64,000 nucleotides of DNA from Sneathiella chungangensis (GTDB lineage: Bacteria; Pseudomonadota; Alphaproteobacteria; Sneathiellales; Sneathiellaceae), in contig NZ_WTVA01000015.1 in the NCBI RefSeq assembly GCF_009882935.1, positions 248,001-312,000 of the forward strand, given 5' to 3'. A program made the translations under genes and the position numbers. Of the stretch, positions 55,640-64,000 are shown piece by piece. The notes below the pieces were generated by a model. That model was not told where the DNA came from. It did not search any database and saw only the letters and a list, made by a program, of their open reading frames with translations. How positions within the stretch are numbered: the stretch's first letter is position 1; each line of letters opens with the position of its first letter.

Positions 55640-56515
55640 ATGTATGAAATTCTGCTGAATATCATTGCGCCGGTTGTGGTGACCGCGGGCATCGGTTTTT
55701 TTTGGGCCAAGACCGGCCGTGCGTTTCACACGGAAACCATCACATTGCTGGTAACCAATGTCGGCTCACCCATGCTGATTTTTTCTACCCTTATGAAACT
55801 CAACATGGAACTCGGTGACTTTCTTGAATTTGCAATGTTCGCCGCATTATCCGCGCTTGCATTCTGCCTCATTGGGCTTGTCGTACTTTTGCTATTCCGT
55901 CTCAATGTGCGGGATTATCTGCCGGGGCTAATGTTTCCCAATACCGGCAATATGGGGCTGCCGCTTTGCCTGTTCGCATTTGGCGAGGCAGGGCTTGCGC
56001 TGGCCATTGCTGTTTTCACGGTTTTTTCAACACTGCAGTTCACGTTCGGGATTTGGCTCTCCTCGGGTGCCAGTTCGCTTGCCCAGCTATTTCGGACGCC
56101 GCTGATCTACGCCGTTCTCATCGGACTGGGCTCGAAAGCATTGGGCCTATCTTTCCCGCTTTGGGTTATCAACTCCACGACACTTGTCGGCAGCCTTACG
56201 ATCCCGCTGATGCTGTTCGCTCTCGGCGTCAGCCTCGCCAGCCTGTCCGTCAGCCATATCCGCCTGGCAACCGGACTATCGATTCTCCGCCTGGTAATGG
56301 GATTTGCTGTCGGGTATGGGCTTGCCACCTTATTCGGACTGGAGGGGGTCGAACGGGGCGTCCTGATTTTGGAATGCACGATGCCCGTCGCCGTGTTCAA
56401 CTATCTCTTTTCGCTTCGCTATGAACGGGCCCATAGTCACGTTGCAGGGATGGTGCTGATATCTACATTGCTTTCCTTTGTCACCCTCCCCGCGTTATTA
56501 CTCTTCCTGCTTTGA
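55640..56515 (+). CDS. AEC-family transporter
   Basis: The 291-residue inner-membrane protein has about ten short hydrophobic segments and the auxin efflux carrier features: N-terminal PVVVTAGIGFFWAKTGR and middle LPGLMFPNTGNMGLPLCLFA with conserved Asn/Gly-Pro kinks. Bacterial members move malonate, malate or other organic acids. It is 35 nt downstream of the CNNM gene, so it may share the aro transcript. Substrate unknown. Confidence 0.88.
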   Translation: MYEILLNIIAPVVVTAGIGFFWAKTGRAFHTETITLLVTNVGSPMLIFSTLMKLNMELGDFLEFAMFAALSALAFCLIGLVVLLLFRLNVRDYLPGLMFPNTGNMGLPLCLFAFGEAGLALAIAVFTVFSTLQFTFGIWLSSGASSLAQLFRTPLIYAVLIGLGSKALGLSFPLWVINSTTLVGSLTIPLMLFALGVSLASLSVSHIRLATGLSILRLVMGFAVGYGLATLFGLEGVERGVLILECTMPVAVFNYLFSLRYERAHSHVAGMVLISTLLSFVTLPALLLFLL

Positions 56516-56520
56516 CCGTT

Positions 56521-56787
56521 TTAGGAATCGAGTTTTCGGTTTTGGTTCAGGTAGTGATCGAGAATGGCGGAACGAATCCGCGATGTTCGCGAATGTTCAC
56601 GGCGCCTTTCGTCACGGTCCGCCTTGCAGCAAAATTCATTGATCGACATATTTTCGCGTGCGCAGATGTCGCGTAGCGCGGCCCATTCGATTTCCTCCAG
56701 CCGGATGCTGGTACGATGGGTCTGTCCCGAAACCGGATCGATTACCGAGATATTTCGATTTACAAGGGTCTGGCTTAACTGTGTCAC
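56521..56787 (-). CDS. Ribbon-helix-helix domain protein
   Basis: An 88-residue protein with RTSIRLEEIEWAALRDICAR (ribbon plus helix) and SINEFCCKADRDERRREH then TSRIRSAILDHYLNQ, typical of the COG4321-like RHH family. Such proteins are probably DNA-binding repressors, although targets are unknown. The stop is 5 nt from that of the AEC transporter on the other strand. bolA lies upstream on the same strand. Confidence 0.8.
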   Translation of the reverse strand: MTQLSQTLVNRNISVIDPVSGQTHRTSIRLEEIEWAALRDICARENMSINEFCCKADRDERRREHSRTSRIRSAILDHYLNQNRKLDS

Positions 56788-56907
56788 GATGATCTCCTGT
56801 ATATGCGCTTATAGGTTGCCGTTTTTTTTACTAAACACTCAAAAAGAGCATATAGGGGCGTGACAAGACTGTTCAACAGTTTCGCTAAAGTTTTTTGAGG
56901 GGAGATT

Positions 56908-57165
56908 TCAGGAGCGGACCGTCAACGCCAGCGCGTGGATATCCGTCTTGAGTTCTTCCGCCAGGACCGCATATATGGCGCGCTGTTGGGCCACCCGGCT
57001 CATGCCCTTGAAATCACCAGAAGCGATCTCCACCCGGAAGTGGCTTTCGCCCTCCGGCCTGGCGCCGGCATGTCCAGCATGCAAATGTGATTCGTCGATC
57101 ACCTTAAGTTCTGTCGGCGAAAATGCATTCCGAAGTTTTTGTTCTATGGTCTTCGCAACGGACAT
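56908..57165 (-). CDS. bolA: BolA family protein
   Basis: BolA proteins pair with monothiol glutaredoxins to bind [2Fe-2S] clusters and in some bacteria regulate transcription. The 85-residue protein has HLHAGHAGARPEGESHFRVE with the conserved cluster-ligand His, and the QRAIYAVLAEEL helix. It diverges from the J-domain/cobS/cobT run, a synteny repeatedly seen in alphaproteobacteria. No Grx is in the window. Confidence 0.94.
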   Translation of the reverse strand: MSVAKTIEQKLRNAFSPTELKVIDESHLHAGHAGARPEGESHFRVEIASGDFKGMSRVAQQRAIYAVLAEELKTDIHALALTVRS

Positions 57166-57389
57166 GTAAAAACGTTCCCTTTAATTTTGCAGTTCCCGAC
57201 CCTATCTTGTTTATTGTGAGACGATTTGCAATGGTTCGTTGCCATTTTGACGAAACGACTGGCAGGGCCGGACAAGAATTTTTTGCCATATTTACGCCTG
57301 TTGCCCTTTTAACGCCTCAAACGCCCTAAAAGAACGGTTTGCTTTTGAGCAGTCTTGCTAAGACGAAGTGCGGCGCCCATAATATTTTC

Positions 57390-57974
57390 ATGTCGAAGAA
57401 AAGAGAAATACCGCTTGGCGACGCAGCAACGAATGCCCGGCAATGCGAGCACCCGGATTGTTTCGAAGGGGGCGAATACCGTGCACCGAAATCGCGGCTT
57501 CTCGACCGGGGTAGCCCGGACGATTATCAATGGTTTTGTCTTGCCCATATACGGGAATTCAACAAATCCTGGAATTTCTTTGACGGCATGACGGATGAAG
57601 AGGTCCTCCGTTACAAGGATGAAGATATTACGGGCCATCGTCCGACCTGGAAACTCGGATCGCGAACGGCGAGCCCCCGGAAGGATACCCGATATCAGGA
57701 TCCGTTCAATTTTCGCGAGGAAATGGGTGGTGACGACCATGCGGCGAATGGGAACGGATCAAACGGCAAGGTAGCGATCGACCCGAAGGAACGTGAAGCG
57801 CTCGCTATTTTAAATTTGCAGCCGGGCAGTACACTCGAGGAAATCAAGCGCCGCCACAAGGAGCTTGCAAAAAAATACCACCCTGATATCCGTGGTGGCG
57901 ACAAAAAGGCCGAAGAAATTCTAAAAAATATTAATCAGGCCTATACACATTTGCGAACTTGCGGTAACTCGTAA
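57390..57974 (+). CDS. C-terminal J-domain protein with N-terminal Cys/His region
   Basis: The 194-residue protein carries a J-domain at its C-terminus (about 135-194): [20 protein letters not shown] and [10 protein letters not shown] with HPD. The N-terminal half holds [15 protein letters not shown] and [20 protein letters not shown], with three Cys and a His arranged like a metal-binding site. It is not DnaJ proper (no G/F or zinc-finger domain). Start at ATG 57390 ([10 protein letters not shown]); upstream residues are unconserved. Followed after 49 nt by cobS, suggesting a chaperone role in that context. Confidence 0.85.
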   Translation: MSKKREIPLGDAATNARQCEHPDCFEGGEYRAPKSRLLDRGSPDDYQWFCLAHIREFNKSWNFFDGMTDEEVLRYKDEDITGHRPTWKLGSRTASPRKDTRYQDPFNFREEMGGDDHAANGNGSNGKVAIDPKEREALAILNLQPGSTLEEIKRRHKELAKKYHPDIRGGDKKAEEILKNINQAYTHLRTCGNS

Positions 57975-58023
57975 GCTTGCCCGTAAAAGAATAACCACAA
58001 ATTGTGACACGGAATTGCTATTT

Positions 58024-59025
58024 ATGACGTCTTTAGAGCTCGCCGGAGAAGCCCCGGAATTGAAAATTGATTTACCCGACACGAAAGTTGCCGTTCGGGA
58101 AGTATTCAAGATTGACAGCGACCTGATGGTACCTGCTTTCAGTGTGACCACGGAGCGGGTACCGGATCTGGATCCCGCCTATGTCTTCGATCATGATACG
58201 ACACTGGCCATTCTGGCCGGCTTCGCCTTTAACCGACGGGTTATGGTACAGGGCTATCACGGTACGGGGAAATCGACACATATCGAGCAAGTCGCCGCGC
58301 GTCTCAACTGGCCTTGCGTCCGGGTCAATCTCGATAGCCATATTTCCCGCATCGATCTGGTTGGCAAGGACGCCATCGTCCTTCGCGATGGCAAGCAGGT
58401 TACTGAATTCCGTGAAGGCATTCTTCCCTGGGCGCTGCAATCTCCAACCGCTATTGTCTTTGACGAATATGATGCCGGCCGGCCGGACGTGATGTTCGTG
58501 ATCCAGCGCGTCCTCGAAGTCGAGGGAAAACTCACGCTTCTTGACCAGAACCGGGTCATCCGCCCGCATCCTGCCTTCCGCATGTTCGCAACGACCAATA
58601 CCGTGGGCCTTGGCGACACGACCGGTCTTTACCACGGAACGCAGCAGCTTAATCAGGGCCAAATGGACCGCTGGAATATTGTGACGACCCTGAATTACCT
58701 GCCAGAGGAAGTCGAAAACGAGATCGTCCTCGCAAAACTGCCGGGATACGATGATGAAGAAGGCCGCAAAACCGTCCGCGCCATGATTGCCTGCGCCGAG
58801 CTCAGCCGCGCCGGCTTTATCGCCGGGGATATATCCACCGTGATGAGCCCGCGAACGGTCATCACCTGGGCGGAGAACGCACAGATTTTTGGCGATATCG
58901 GTTTTGCGTTCCGCGTCACTTTCCTCAACAAATGCGACGAGATGGAACGGCCATTGGTGGCTGAATATTATCAGCGCAGCTTTGGCGAGGAACTTCCGGA
59001 ATCCGCCGCGAATATTGTCGTGTAA
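58024..59025 (+). CDS. cobS: Cobaltochelatase AAA+ subunit CobS
   Basis: CobS is the AAA+ ATPase that with CobT and CobN inserts cobalt into hydrogenobyrinate a,c-diamide in aerobic cobalamin synthesis. The 333-residue protein has Walker [11 protein letters not shown], Walker [11 protein letters not shown], and sensor [17 protein letters not shown], all CobS-typical. ATG at 58024 (MTSLELAG) is preferred over a TTG at 58015. It is followed 8 nt later by cobT. cobN is not in the window. Confidence 0.96.
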   Translation: MTSLELAGEAPELKIDLPDTKVAVREVFKIDSDLMVPAFSVTTERVPDLDPAYVFDHDTTLAILAGFAFNRRVMVQGYHGTGKSTHIEQVAARLNWPCVRVNLDSHISRIDLVGKDAIVLRDGKQVTEFREGILPWALQSPTAIVFDEYDAGRPDVMFVIQRVLEVEGKLTLLDQNRVIRPHPAFRMFATTNTVGLGDTTGLYHGTQQLNQGQMDRWNIVTTLNYLPEEVENEIVLAKLPGYDDEEGRKTVRAMIACAELSRAGFIAGDISTVMSPRTVITWAENAQIFGDIGFAFRVTFLNKCDEMERPLVAEYYQRSFGEELPESAANIVV

Positions 59026-59033
59026 AGAATCCC

Positions 59034-60902
59034 GTGGCCTTTATCAAAAACAAGGAGCCCGCCGCCGAGCCCTTCAAACGTGCCGTCAGCGCGACAATGC
59101 GGGCAATGTCCCGCGAGAAGGAACTCGAGGTAGTCTATGGCAACGACGCGCCGGGCATGACCGGCGACCGCGCCCGACTGCCCAACCCGGCACGGGACCT
59201 GCCGGCGGCGGACGTTCGGCTTGTGCGCGGGCTGGCGGATAGTCTCGCGCTTCGCAAACGCTATCACGATGACGGAATGCATGCCCGTTACTCTCCCGAA
59301 GGCGGTGATGCGAAAGCCGTCTTCGATGCAATTGAACAGGCGCGCGTCGAAGCGATAGGCGCAGGCCGCATGAAGGGCGTCGCCGACAACCTGTTCAACC
59401 GGCTCGACACTCATTGTAAGGAAAGCGGTTTTGACCGCGTTTACGACAAGGCGGATGCACCCATATCCGAGGTACTGGGGTTGCTTGCGCGGGAGAAGCT
59501 CGCGAACATCCCAATTCCAGACAGCGCACGCGATATGGTCGACCTCTGGCGCGCGGAAATCGAGGAAAAAAGCGGCGATGATTTTGCTGACATGCTGAAA
59601 GCCATCGGCAGTCAGAAAGAGTTCGCCAGCGCCGCCCGCAAGCTGCTCAAGGATCTCGATCTCATCGACGACGCCGAGGGCGAGTTTTCAGACGAAGAGG
59701 ACGGCGGCGACAGCGATGACGGCGAACAGCAGCCGGATGCCGAAAGCAGCGGGGCCGAGGGCGACGACGAGCCGCAGGAAGCCAGCGCCGCTGAAGATGC
59801 GGATGCGCAGGAGGGCTCGGGCGAGGACGGAACCGACACAGAGGCTGGCGAAAGCGCCGATATGGAAGCGACAAGCACCGGGGAGGAAGCGGGGCGCGAC
59901 CGCCGGCCCGTCTATCCGGAGGATTTCCGGAATTCACCGGAAGCCGCGGCCTACAAGGCATATACCACCGATTTCGATGAGGTCATCCAGGCGGGAGATC
60001 TTTGTGAACCCGCGGAGCTGGCGCGACTTCGCCAGCAGCTGGACCAGCAACTCACCAATCTGCACAGCCTGATCAGCAAGCTTGCCAACCGGCTGCAGCG
60101 CAAACTGCTCGCGCAACAGAACCGCGCCTGGGAATTTGATCTCGAAGAAGGCATTCTCGACGCCGCCCGTCTCTCCCGCGTCGTCGTCGATCCGCAGCTT
60201 CCGCTGTCGTTCAAGGTGGAGCAAGACACCAATTTCCGCGATACTGTCGTGACCCTCCTGATCGACAATTCCGGCTCGATGCGCGGACGGCCAATTTCCG
60301 TCGCCGCTATGTGCGCCGATGTCCTTGCAAGAACACTGGAGCGCTGTTCCGTGAAAGTCGAGATCCTCGGTTTCACGACCCGTGCGTGGAAGGGCGGACA
60401 GTCACGTGAGAAATGGTTGGAACAGGGGAAAGAGCCAAATCCCGGTCGCCTGAACGATCTACGCCATATCGTGTATAAGTCGGCGGACTATCCCTATCGT
60501 CGTGCGCGCCAGTCACTGGGCCTTATGCTGCGCGAGGGGCTGCTGAAAGAGAATATCGACGGCGAAGGCTTGCTCTGGGCGCATAGCCGCCTGTTGGGGC
60601 GGCCAGAGCAGCGGCGAATCCTGATGGTGATTTCCGACGGTGCGCCGGTGGACGACAGCACCCTTTCCGTCAACCCCGGGAATTACCTCGACAAACATCT
60701 GCGCGATGTCATTCGCTGGATCGAGACACGCTCCGCGGTCGAACTGATCGCTATCGGCATCGGCCATGATGTCACGCGCTACTATCAGCAGGCTGTTACC
60801 ATCATCGACGCCGAGCAACTCGGGGGCGTGATGATGGAACAGCTCGCCGATCTGTTCGATGAAAAGAAGCCGGTCCGGCGCGGCAAGACCGACCGCTGGT
60901 AG
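59034..60902 (+). CDS. cobT: Cobaltochelatase subunit CobT
   Basis: CobT forms a chaperone-like complex with CobS. The 622-residue protein begins with a GTG ([12 protein letters not shown]), has an N-terminal helical domain, a very acidic linker (about 205-290, mostly Glu/Asp/Ser/Gly), and a C-terminal VWA domain with the MIDAS motif DNSGSMRG. Length and order match other CobT proteins. Its end lies 6 nt from the convergent dienelactone hydrolase. Confidence 0.96.
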   Translation: MAFIKNKEPAAEPFKRAVSATMRAMSREKELEVVYGNDAPGMTGDRARLPNPARDLPAADVRLVRGLADSLALRKRYHDDGMHARYSPEGGDAKAVFDAIEQARVEAIGAGRMKGVADNLFNRLDTHCKESGFDRVYDKADAPISEVLGLLAREKLANIPIPDSARDMVDLWRAEIEEKSGDDFADMLKAIGSQKEFASAARKLLKDLDLIDDAEGEFSDEEDGGDSDDGEQQPDAESSGAEGDDEPQEASAAEDADAQEGSGEDGTDTEAGESADMEATSTGEEAGRDRRPVYPEDFRNSPEAAAYKAYTTDFDEVIQAGDLCEPAELARLRQQLDQQLTNLHSLISKLANRLQRKLLAQQNRAWEFDLEEGILDAARLSRVVVDPQLPLSFKVEQDTNFRDTVVTLLIDNSGSMRGRPISVAAMCADVLARTLERCSVKVEILGFTTRAWKGGQSREKWLEQGKEPNPGRLNDLRHIVYKSADYPYRRARQSLGLMLREGLLKENIDGEGLLWAHSRLLGRPEQRRILMVISDGAPVDDSTLSVNPGNYLDKHLRDVIRWIETRSAVELIAIGIGHDVTRYYQQAVTIIDAEQLGGVMMEQLADLFDEKKPVRRGKTDRW

Positions 60903-60908
60903 TCTTGC

Positions 60909-61676
60909 TTATCCCGCCAGGTTCTTTTCGAAAAATTCGAGGCTGCGCGACCAGGCGAGTTGCGCATCCTCCTGGTCATAGCGGGCGCCGGAAGGGTTGG
61001 CGAATGCATGATCCGCGCTGTACCAGAATACTTCTGGAGCGGGCTGGCCGGCGATTTTCATCTGCTCGACAAATTCATCGACCATCAGTTTGTTGATCCA
61101 CTGATCCCGTTCCGCAAAATGCCCCATGACCGGACCTTTCAGAGCTTTCAACTGATCGGCAGACCGCGCGACGCTTCCGTAATATACGATCGTCGCTTCT
61201 GTTGGCGCGGCGATCGAGGCGTTGAGCGCCCAGCCACCGCCAAAACACCAGCCCACGGTCCCGAGACTGTCATTGGTCTTTTCGTTCTTGCGGGCCCAGT
61301 CAATCCAGCTTGTCAGTGTTTCCGTTGCAAGATCGGGCTTAACGCCCTGCATATACTGCTTGGCTTCATCCGGTGTCGTTCCGACTTTCCCTTCGTAAAG
61401 ATCAACGGCAAGCGCGACATACCCTTCGCGGGCAAGTTCAGCGGCAACAGCCTTGATCTGGTCATTCAACCCCCACCACTCGTGCACCAGAACAACGGTC
61501 GGCGCCGGCGTTACCTCCGGATAAATGACCGAGGCGGTAACCGACTGCCCGCTACTTAATGTGATACTTACATCTTCCGTCATTTCGGCGGCCGCGCGCG
61601 CCAGCAACGGGTCGGCGAGGATCGCCGCCAGAGGAAGGGTTGCCACGCCTTTTACAATGTCACGTCGTGCATACAT
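60909..61676 (-). CDS. Exported dienelactone hydrolase family protein
   Basis: The 255-residue alpha/beta hydrolase has the triad C144 (GWCFGGGWA), D191 (AERDQWI) and H223 (SADHAF). The N-terminus MYARRDIVKGVATLPLAAIL has RR before a hydrophobic stretch, resembling a Tat signal. VHEWWGLNDQI is the standard family motif. ATG 61676 has GGGGAG at proper spacing, preferred to 61691. Natural substrate unknown. A related but truncated gene remnant lies at 41.3 kb. Confidence 0.88.
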   Translation of the reverse strand: MYARRDIVKGVATLPLAAILADPLLARAAAEMTEDVSITLSSGQSVTASVIYPEVTPAPTVVLVHEWWGLNDQIKAVAAELAREGYVALAVDLYEGKVGTTPDEAKQYMQGVKPDLATETLTSWIDWARKNEKTNDSLGTVGWCFGGGWALNASIAAPTEATIVYYGSVARSADQLKALKGPVMGHFAERDQWINKLMVDEFVEQMKIAGQPAPEVFWYSADHAFANPSGARYDQEDAQLAWSRSLEFFEKNLAG

Positions 61677-61757
61677 CGAATGTCTCCCCAAATGTCTAAA
61701 CTGCGCCCTGATGCTTCATCAAATAGCACGCTCGATCCGTGAAGCAAATCCGATATG

Positions 61758-61790
61758 AAAAAACGGGCGAGAATTTCTTCTCGCCCGTTT
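61758..61790 (-). terminator. Intrinsic terminator downstream of rpmB
   Basis: On the minus strand a 13-bp perfect stem (AAACGGGCGAGAA with TTCTCGCCCGTTT, 4-nt loop) is followed by TTTTTT including its base. It lies 28 nt after the rpmB stop and before the dienelactone hydrolase, insulating the two genes. Confidence 0.92.
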
Positions 61791-61817
61791 CAATAACCAT
61801 CGGTCCGACTGTCCGGA

Positions 61818-62105
61818 TTATGCGGTGGCAGTCGCCTTTTTAATCTCGCGCTTGACGCGCTGGGCCTGCAACGACAGGTTCGTATCCCGAGCTTTCAGAA
61901 GGAACTTGTCAAGACCGCCATTATGCTCAACGGAGCGCAGCGCCGCCGCCGACACTTTCATATTGAAGGAACGGCCAAGCGTCTCGGACATCAGACGGAC
62001 TTCCTGCACATTCGGCAAAAACCGGCGACGGGTTTTGTTGTTGGCGTGGCTGACATTATTGCCGGCCTGAACACCTTTACCTGTCAATTCGCAACGACGC
62101 GCCAT
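61818..62105 (-). CDS. rpmB: 50S ribosomal protein L28
   Basis: The 95-residue protein starts [20 protein letters not shown], the L28 signature, and continues [13 protein letters not shown] and [15 protein letters not shown]. This longer alphaproteobacterial form lacks the C4 zinc motif. AGAGGT sits upstream of the start. The leader (62106-62215) contains a small CCGGCG/CGCCGG hairpin at 62137-62153 whose function is not clear. A strong terminator follows. Confidence 0.97.
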   Translation of the reverse strand: MARRCELTGKGVQAGNNVSHANNKTRRRFLPNVQEVRLMSETLGRSFNMKVSAAALRSVEHNGGLDKFLLKARDTNLSLQAQRVKREIKKATATA

Positions 62106-62215
62106 CCTGGACCTCTTTAACCAAAAAATAGGGAGCCCGGCGCAGTACGCCGGACGTGAGCACGCTATTTAAGGAATGGCGGCGCATCCGTCAAGCAATT
62201 TAGGCGGCTATCGCG

Positions 62216-63217
62216 TTATTTTCCCAAAAAGATTGCCAGCAACTTTTCCGCCGCCGTCGTCGGGTCAATGCGTGCGGATTTCACGTCGGCCTCCATCTTG
62301 CCGAGATGCGCAGCGACCCCCTCATGCGCCTTGAACCGTGACATAAGAGAATCGCCAAGTTCCGACCACATCCAGGAAACGGCCTGTTCCTTCCGCTGCT
62401 CAGCGAGCTCTCCGTCAACGCCGCGGGCGGCCCGGTATTCTTCAATTGTATCCCAGAGCCTGTCTATTCCGGTCTTGTTCATGGCAGAGACCATCAGCAC
62501 TTTCGGCCGCCAGTTTTTGCTTTTCGCCCGCATAAGGCCAACGGCGCCTTTATATTCCGCGGCCGCGCGGGATGCCGCCGCCTTCAAATCGCCGTCCGCC
62601 TTGTTGATGACGATAATATCCGCAAGTTCCATCACGCCGCGCTTGATGCCTTGCAACTCGTCGCCGCCGCCGGGTGCCAAAAGAAGGAGAAAGACGTCCA
62701 CCATTTCCGCAACAGTGGTCTCCGACTGGCCGACGCCAACGGTCTCAACCAGAATGACGTCGAACCCCGCCGCTTCCGTCAGCAGCATTGCTTCGCGCGT
62801 ACGACGCGCAACGCCGCCGAGCGATCCGCCGGACGGAGACGGCCGGATAAAGGCGTTGGGATCCCGCACCAGCTCTTCCATGCGGGTCTTGTCCCCAAGT
62901 ATGGAGCCCCCGCTACGCTGGGACGAGGGATCAATAGTCAGCACCGCGACCTTGTGCCCTGCCCCGGTAAGAAGCTTCCCGAATGCTTCAATAAAGGTCG
63001 ACTTCCCGACACCCGGCGTTCCCGAAATGCCAATCCGCACGGACTTGCCGGTATCGGGGAGCAAACGGTTCAACAGGATCTGCGCCGTCGCGCGGTGATC
63101 GGAGCGGACTGATTCGACAAGCGTAATCGCCCGTGCGAGCGCCCGCCTGTCGCCCCGGCGAAGTTTGTCTGCCATCAATTCCGCGTCTGCCGCCGTTTTC
63201 TTGCCCATTTCATTCAT
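62216..63217 (-). CDS. meaB: MeaB/ArgK GTPase for methylmalonyl-CoA mutase
   Basis: MeaB protects and loads adenosylcobalamin onto methylmalonyl-CoA mutase and its ethylmalonyl-CoA homologue. The 333-residue G3E GTPase has the P-loop GTPGVGKST (66-74), LTIDPSSQRSGGSILGDKTRM, VETVGVGQSET and the guanine motif VINKADGD. ATG at 63217 (MNEMGKK) follows AAGGAT; a longer frame to 63268 reaches into the neighbouring promoter. The mutase is not in this window. It fits the cobST genes next door, which supply cobalamin. Confidence 0.95.
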   Translation of the reverse strand: MNEMGKKTAADAELMADKLRRGDRRALARAITLVESVRSDHRATAQILLNRLLPDTGKSVRIGISGTPGVGKSTFIEAFGKLLTGAGHKVAVLTIDPSSQRSGGSILGDKTRMEELVRDPNAFIRPSPSGGSLGGVARRTREAMLLTEAAGFDVILVETVGVGQSETTVAEMVDVFLLLLAPGGGDELQGIKRGVMELADIIVINKADGDLKAAASRAAAEYKGAVGLMRAKSKNWRPKVLMVSAMNKTGIDRLWDTIEEYRAARGVDGELAEQRKEQAVSWMWSELGDSLMSRFKAHEGVAAHLGKMEADVKSARIDPTTAAEKLLAIFLGK

Positions 63218-63305
63218 ATCCTTGGGTATCGGAAAATCCCGCGCCTTCGTCAAGTCAATTGAAAGCACTATCGGAATTTATCGGAAGCCTTTATTCTTTT
63301 CGCAA

Positions 63306-64000
63306 ATGACAGACATAATGATCAGCCTTATCCAGACAGTAGAGATGCATACCGGCGGCGAGCCGCTTCGCATCATCACCAGCGGCGTGCCGATGCCGGA
63401 GGGGAGAACCCTTCTGGAAAAGCGGGCCTATCTTCGGGATCACGCCGATCACTACCGCCGTTTCCTGATGTTCGAGCCGAGAGGCCACAAGGATATGTAT
63501 GGCGCGCTCCTGGTTCCGCCGGACGATCCCGAAGCGGATCTTGCTGTAATCTTTATGCATAACGAGGGCTATAGCACCATGTGCGGCCATGCCATCATGG
63601 CGCTCGGTCGCTATGCGCTCGACTTCGGGCTGGTCGTTAAGGAGGACGGGGAGACGCCGGTGAATATCCAGTGCCCCTGCGGCCTTGTGCGCGCCCATGT
63701 CGCGACGACGGAGGGGGTAACGGGCGCGGTCCGCTTCGAGAGCGTGCCCGCTTTTGCCTACAAGCTTGGGCAATATGTCGAAACCCGCGACTATGGACCC
63801 GTCGAGCTCGATATCGGCTATGGCGGCGCCTTTTATGGCGTTCTTGATGCGGCGTCTCTGGGACTTGATGTCCGGACTTCCAGTACAAGGGATCTGGTTG
63901 CCGCGGCCACACATATCTCGGATGCCATAAAATCGCAAATTCCGATTGATCATCCGGACGCGCCCGATCTGGGCTATCTCTATGGCATAATTCTTACCGA
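63306..64000 (+). CDS. trans-3-hydroxy-L-proline dehydratase (proline racemase family), 3' end beyond window
   Basis: The frame is open from ATG 63306 to the window edge (231 codons). It encodes proline racemase-family sequence: IQTVEMHTGGEPLRI, HNEGYSTMCGHAIMALGRYA with the first catalytic Cys, NIQCPCGLVRAHV, and DIGYGGAFYGVLDAASLGLD. These blocks resemble human L3HYPDH far more than proline racemase. The position of the second catalytic residue (Cys in racemases, Thr in dehydratases) lies beyond the edge, so the final call is inferred. It diverges from meaB across 88 nt. Confidence 0.85.
   Translation, partial: MTDIMISLIQTVEMHTGGEPLRIITSGVPMPEGRTLLEKRAYLRDHADHYRRFLMFEPRGHKDMYGALLVPPDDPEADLAVIFMHNEGYSTMCGHAIMALGRYALDFGLVVKEDGETPVNIQCPCGLVRAHVATTEGVTGAVRFESVPAFAYKLGQYVETRDYGPVELDIGYGGAFYGVLDAASLGLDVRTSSTRDLVAAATHISDAIKSQIPIDHPDAPDLGYLYGIILT

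Overview
The window is a chromosomal stretch of a Gram-negative alphaproteobacterium, most likely marine and heterotrophic. The evidence is gene content and order: an aa3 cytochrome oxidase operon divergent from tldD, rsmE-gshA back to back with ubiA-ubiD, ileS-lspA-DUF3035-M16 peptidases, bolA / J-domain protein / cobS-cobT, an alphaproteobacterial-type CheY-CheZ pair, and ubiquinone, cobalamin and glutathione functions. The genus cannot be fixed from sequence alone. Gene density is high, genes are often translationally coupled, and I see no tRNA, rRNA, CRISPR array, insertion sequence or prophage.

Layout. 1-5944 (minus): cytochrome c oxidase operon coxB-coxA-ctaB-small CoxF-like ORF-ctaG-coxC-DUF983-surf1 (cut by the window edge). 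5945-6421: divergent control region with a perfect palindrome. 6422-8678 (plus): tldD and a c-type cytochrome. 8672-10923 (minus): gshA, rsmE. 11024-13540 (plus): ubiA, ubiD. 13550-14302: alpha carbonic anhydrase (minus). 14431-18687 (plus): TSUP transporter, tldE, a cysQ-like phosphatase, an entericidin-like lipoprotein and a VPLPA-CTERM-like surface protein. 18684-20938 (minus): M23 peptidase and xseA. 21024-25923 (plus): purD, two tandem ACAD11-type kinases and a DddP-type DMSP lyase. 25920-28031 (minus): small membrane protein, ACAD10/11-type dehydrogenase, tadA. 28148-30362 (plus): class I amidotransferase, RluB-type synthase, rsmD. 30301-43135 (minus): PhyH-like oxygenase, flavoprotein, mutL, M16 pair, DUF3035 lipoprotein, lspA, ileS, a deleted dienelactone hydrolase, ribF, maoC and a possible membrane peptide. 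43237-44240 (plus): cheY-cheZ, followed by a HAD hydrolase and a degenerate TipF-like EAL protein (minus). 46539-50434: SDR (plus), accA, malyl-CoA lyase and xerD (minus). 50436-52353 (minus): a 598-residue exported protein of unknown function coupled to a 46-residue membrane peptide. 52564-56515 (plus): aroK, aroB, CNNM/CorC protein, AEC transporter. 56521-57165 (minus): ribbon-helix-helix protein, bolA. 57390-60902 (plus): J-domain protein, cobS, cobT. 60909-63217 (minus): dienelactone hydrolase, rpmB, meaB. 63306-64000 (plus): trans-3-hydroxyproline dehydratase, cut by the edge.

The most interesting region is 22.3-27.5 kb. Two APH-fold kinases resembling the N-terminal half of ACAD10/11, a DddP homologue with all its metal ligands, and a dehydrogenase resembling the C-terminal half of ACAD10/11 lie close together. 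This looks like a split bacterial version of the ACAD10/11 4-hydroxy-acid pathway beside DMSP cleavage. MeaB and malyl-CoA lyase elsewhere in the window fit a C3/C4 acyl-CoA lifestyle. Other points of note are a CheZ whose tail carries two FliM-like CheY-binding peptides, the uncharacterised 46-aa + 598-aa envelope module upstream of xerD, and an in-frame-deleted hydrolase beside ribF.
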